From the NCBI RefSeq assembly GCF_040419245.1, contig NZ_JAZHOH010000001.1, positions 3,224,001-3,288,000 on the forward strand: DNA of 64,000 bases, written 5' to 3'. Positions within the stretch are counted from its first letter, which is position 1; each line of letters starts with the position of its first letter. Positions 62,793 to 64,000 of the stretch are shown piece by piece. The notes beneath the pieces are model-generated. The model saw only the letters and a list, made by a program, of their open reading frames with translations. It made no database searches and was not told the origin of the DNA. Source of the DNA: Ewingella sp. CoE-038-23 (GTDB lineage Bacteria > Pseudomonadota > Gammaproteobacteria > Enterobacterales > Enterobacteriaceae). A program made the position numbers and the translations under genes.

Positions 62793-62827
62793 ATGCTAAT
62801 TGTAATGAGAATTGTTTGCATTATAAT
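62793..62827. promoter_or_regulatory. Candidate Fur box in the divergent iron-uptake promoter
   Basis: An AT-rich stretch with repeated Fur-like hexamers includes AATGAGAATTGTTTGCATT (62804-62822), with outer AATG/CATT arms and nearby TGTAATGAG. It lies between the receptor and the substrate-binding gene, where shared Fur control is expected. The match to the 19-bp consensus is partial. Confidence 0.5.
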
Positions 62828-62905
62828 CAGGAGTGTAAGTATTAGTAAATACTGTGTTTTTTGAAGATTTATCCCCATTCAAGCCGCCTTTCAGGAAGAC
62901 CTCTT

Positions 62906-64000
62906 ATGCTCGCGAAAACATTGCCGGCCCTGCTGTTATTAGGACTGAGTAGTCTGGTGTCTTTTGTTGCTCAGGCTGACCCCATTACGCTGACCGATGT
63001 CACCGGCCGGCAAGTGGTCTTACCAAAGCCTGCTGAACGCGTCATCTTGGCCGACTCACGCGCGATACAAGCTCTTCAGCTTGTTCATCCGACTAAGCCG
63101 TTCGAGTCAATCATCGCCTGGGACAACGCGCTAAAAGCCAAGGCCCCGGATCTGTTCACGCTTTACCAGAACGACTACCCGGAACTGGCAAAATTGCCGA
63201 TGCTGGAGAACGCCTACTACAGCGATTTCAGCGTGGAGAAGACCGTTGGTTTGAAGCCTGACTTAATTATTTTTGATGCGGGCGTAAAGAAGAAACTGGA
63301 AGAGAGCCGGGTTCTTGAGCAGTTAACCAAGATTGGCGTGCCGGTGGTGTTTATCGATTTCCGCCTGCATCCGCTGACCAATACCGTGCCGAGCATTCGC
63401 CTGTTAGGTCAGGCGCTGGGCAATGAGCAGCAAACCGAAGGCTTTTTACACTTCTACCAGTCGCGCATCGACATGATTAACCAGCGCGTAGCGACCCTGA
63501 CCGACCAGCAGAAGCCAAAAGTGTTTATCGAACGTCACGCGGGCATGACCGGCGAAGAGTGCTGTTTTACCTATGGAAAAGGCAGCTTTGGGGAGTTTAT
63601 TCAAACCGCGGGCGGGGTGAATCTGGGCAGCGCGCTGTTTGCGGGCAAAAGCGGCACCATTAATCTGGAGCAGCTGATCACCAGCAAGCCGGATGCTTAC
63701 CTGATGACCGGCGCGGACTGGAGCAGCAGCTTTAAAGAGAGCATCGGCGTGCCTTTGGGCTACAACGCTGACGCCGCGCTTTCGGCGCAACGTCTGGACA
63801 AGCTGATGGCGCGCAACGGCGTCAACGTGCTGGATTCCATCAAGCAGCATCGGGTGCTGGCGGTTTATCATCAGTATTACGATAGCCCGCTGAACATCTT
63901 TGCTATTGAAGCTATCGCCAAGTTCCTGCATCCGGAGCTGTTCAAAGATCTCGACCCGCAGGCCGATTTGGATATGGTGCATAAAGAGTTCTTGCACCAG
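62906..64000 (+). CDS. Iron-type ABC transporter substrate-binding protein (3' end missing)
   Basis: 365 codons are present and the frame runs off the window end. A signal peptide (MLAKTLPALLLLGLSSLVSFVAQA) is followed by a mature start DPITLTDVTGRQVVLPKPAERVI, the usual N-terminus of FepB/FecB/BtuF-type binding proteins. LKPDLIIFD and VFIDFRLHP are family segments, and CC in GEECCFTYGKG is unusual. AGGAAG precedes the ATG. It is divergent from the FecA-like receptor, so it probably collects the same iron complex in the periplasm. Permease and ATPase genes would be expected beyond 64000. Confidence 0.85.
   Translation, partial: MLAKTLPALLLLGLSSLVSFVAQADPITLTDVTGRQVVLPKPAERVILADSRAIQALQLVHPTKPFESIIAWDNALKAKAPDLFTLYQNDYPELAKLPMLENAYYSDFSVEKTVGLKPDLIIFDAGVKKKLEESRVLEQLTKIGVPVVFIDFRLHPLTNTVPSIRLLGQALGNEQQTEGFLHFYQSRIDMINQRVATLTDQQKPKVFIERHAGMTGEECCFTYGKGSFGEFIQTAGGVNLGSALFAGKSGTINLEQLITSKPDAYLMTGADWSSSFKESIGVPLGYNADAALSAQRLDKLMARNGVNVLDSIKQHRVLAVYHQYYDSPLNIFAIEAIAKFLHPELFKDLDPQADLDMVHKEFLHQ

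Noticed and set aside
1..64000. CRISPR arrays, tRNA or rRNA genes
   Set aside because: No regularly spaced repeats and no recognisable tRNA or rRNA sequence was seen on reading through the window.

Overview
The window comes from the chromosome of an enterobacterium (order Enterobacterales), probably plant-associated. The backbone follows the E. coli order mdtBCD-baeSR-yegP ... trhP(yegQ)-cyaR-yegS. The type III secretion locus carries the enterobacterial HrpX/HrpY regulators and DspE/DspF, as in Erwinia and Pantoea. I cannot name the species from sequence alone. No transposase, integrase, tRNA, rRNA or CRISPR array was seen.

Layout. (1) 1-7334: multidrug RND pump genes mdtB (3' end), mdtC, mdtD, the envelope-stress pair baeS-baeR, and yegP. 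(2) 7335-13896: an AT-rich accessory block of five genes between yegP and trhP. They encode a sugar aminotransferase, an FkbM methyltransferase, a Gfo/Idh/MocA oxidoreductase, an ATP-grasp ligase and a GT2 glycosyltransferase, and look like a small glycan-modification pathway. Imperfect 17-bp direct repeats flank the block. (3) 13897-23281: trhP, the sRNA CyaR, yegS, rspA-rspB, two MFS transporters, sodC and a DUF3455 exported protein. (4) 23439-57269: a complete Hrp1-type type III secretion island. It holds hrpY, hrpX, hrpL, the hrpJ-hrcU operon, hrpN, hrpT-hrcC, hrpF, hrpA-hrpE, hrpS, two lytic transglycosylases, dspF/dspE, and a tandem pair of related candidate effectors with their own chaperone. 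(5) 57336-64000: mntH, a cytochrome P450, a FecA-like TonB receptor and the start of an iron-type ABC substrate-binding protein.

How the island works. HrpX/HrpY should act on hrpS. HrpS with sigma-54 and IHF should activate hrpL: a near-perfect -24/-12 element, an IHF site and a candidate HrpS dyad all lie in the hrpL-hrpJ gap. HrpL then reads hrp boxes (GGAACC-N15-CCACNNA and variants), which I find in front of hrpJ, hrpF, hrpA, hrpN, dspE, both lytic transglycosylase genes and the new effector operon.

The main surprises are these. The gene order resembles Pseudomonas syringae more than Erwinia. hrpX and hrpY are split and convergent. hrpV and hrpG are missing. HrcQ is one fused gene with a strong internal start that would release an HrcQb-like piece. 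There are two unassigned tandem effectors with acidic Ser/Asp-rich tails and a shared C-terminal motif, and an undescribed-looking five-gene sugar cluster.
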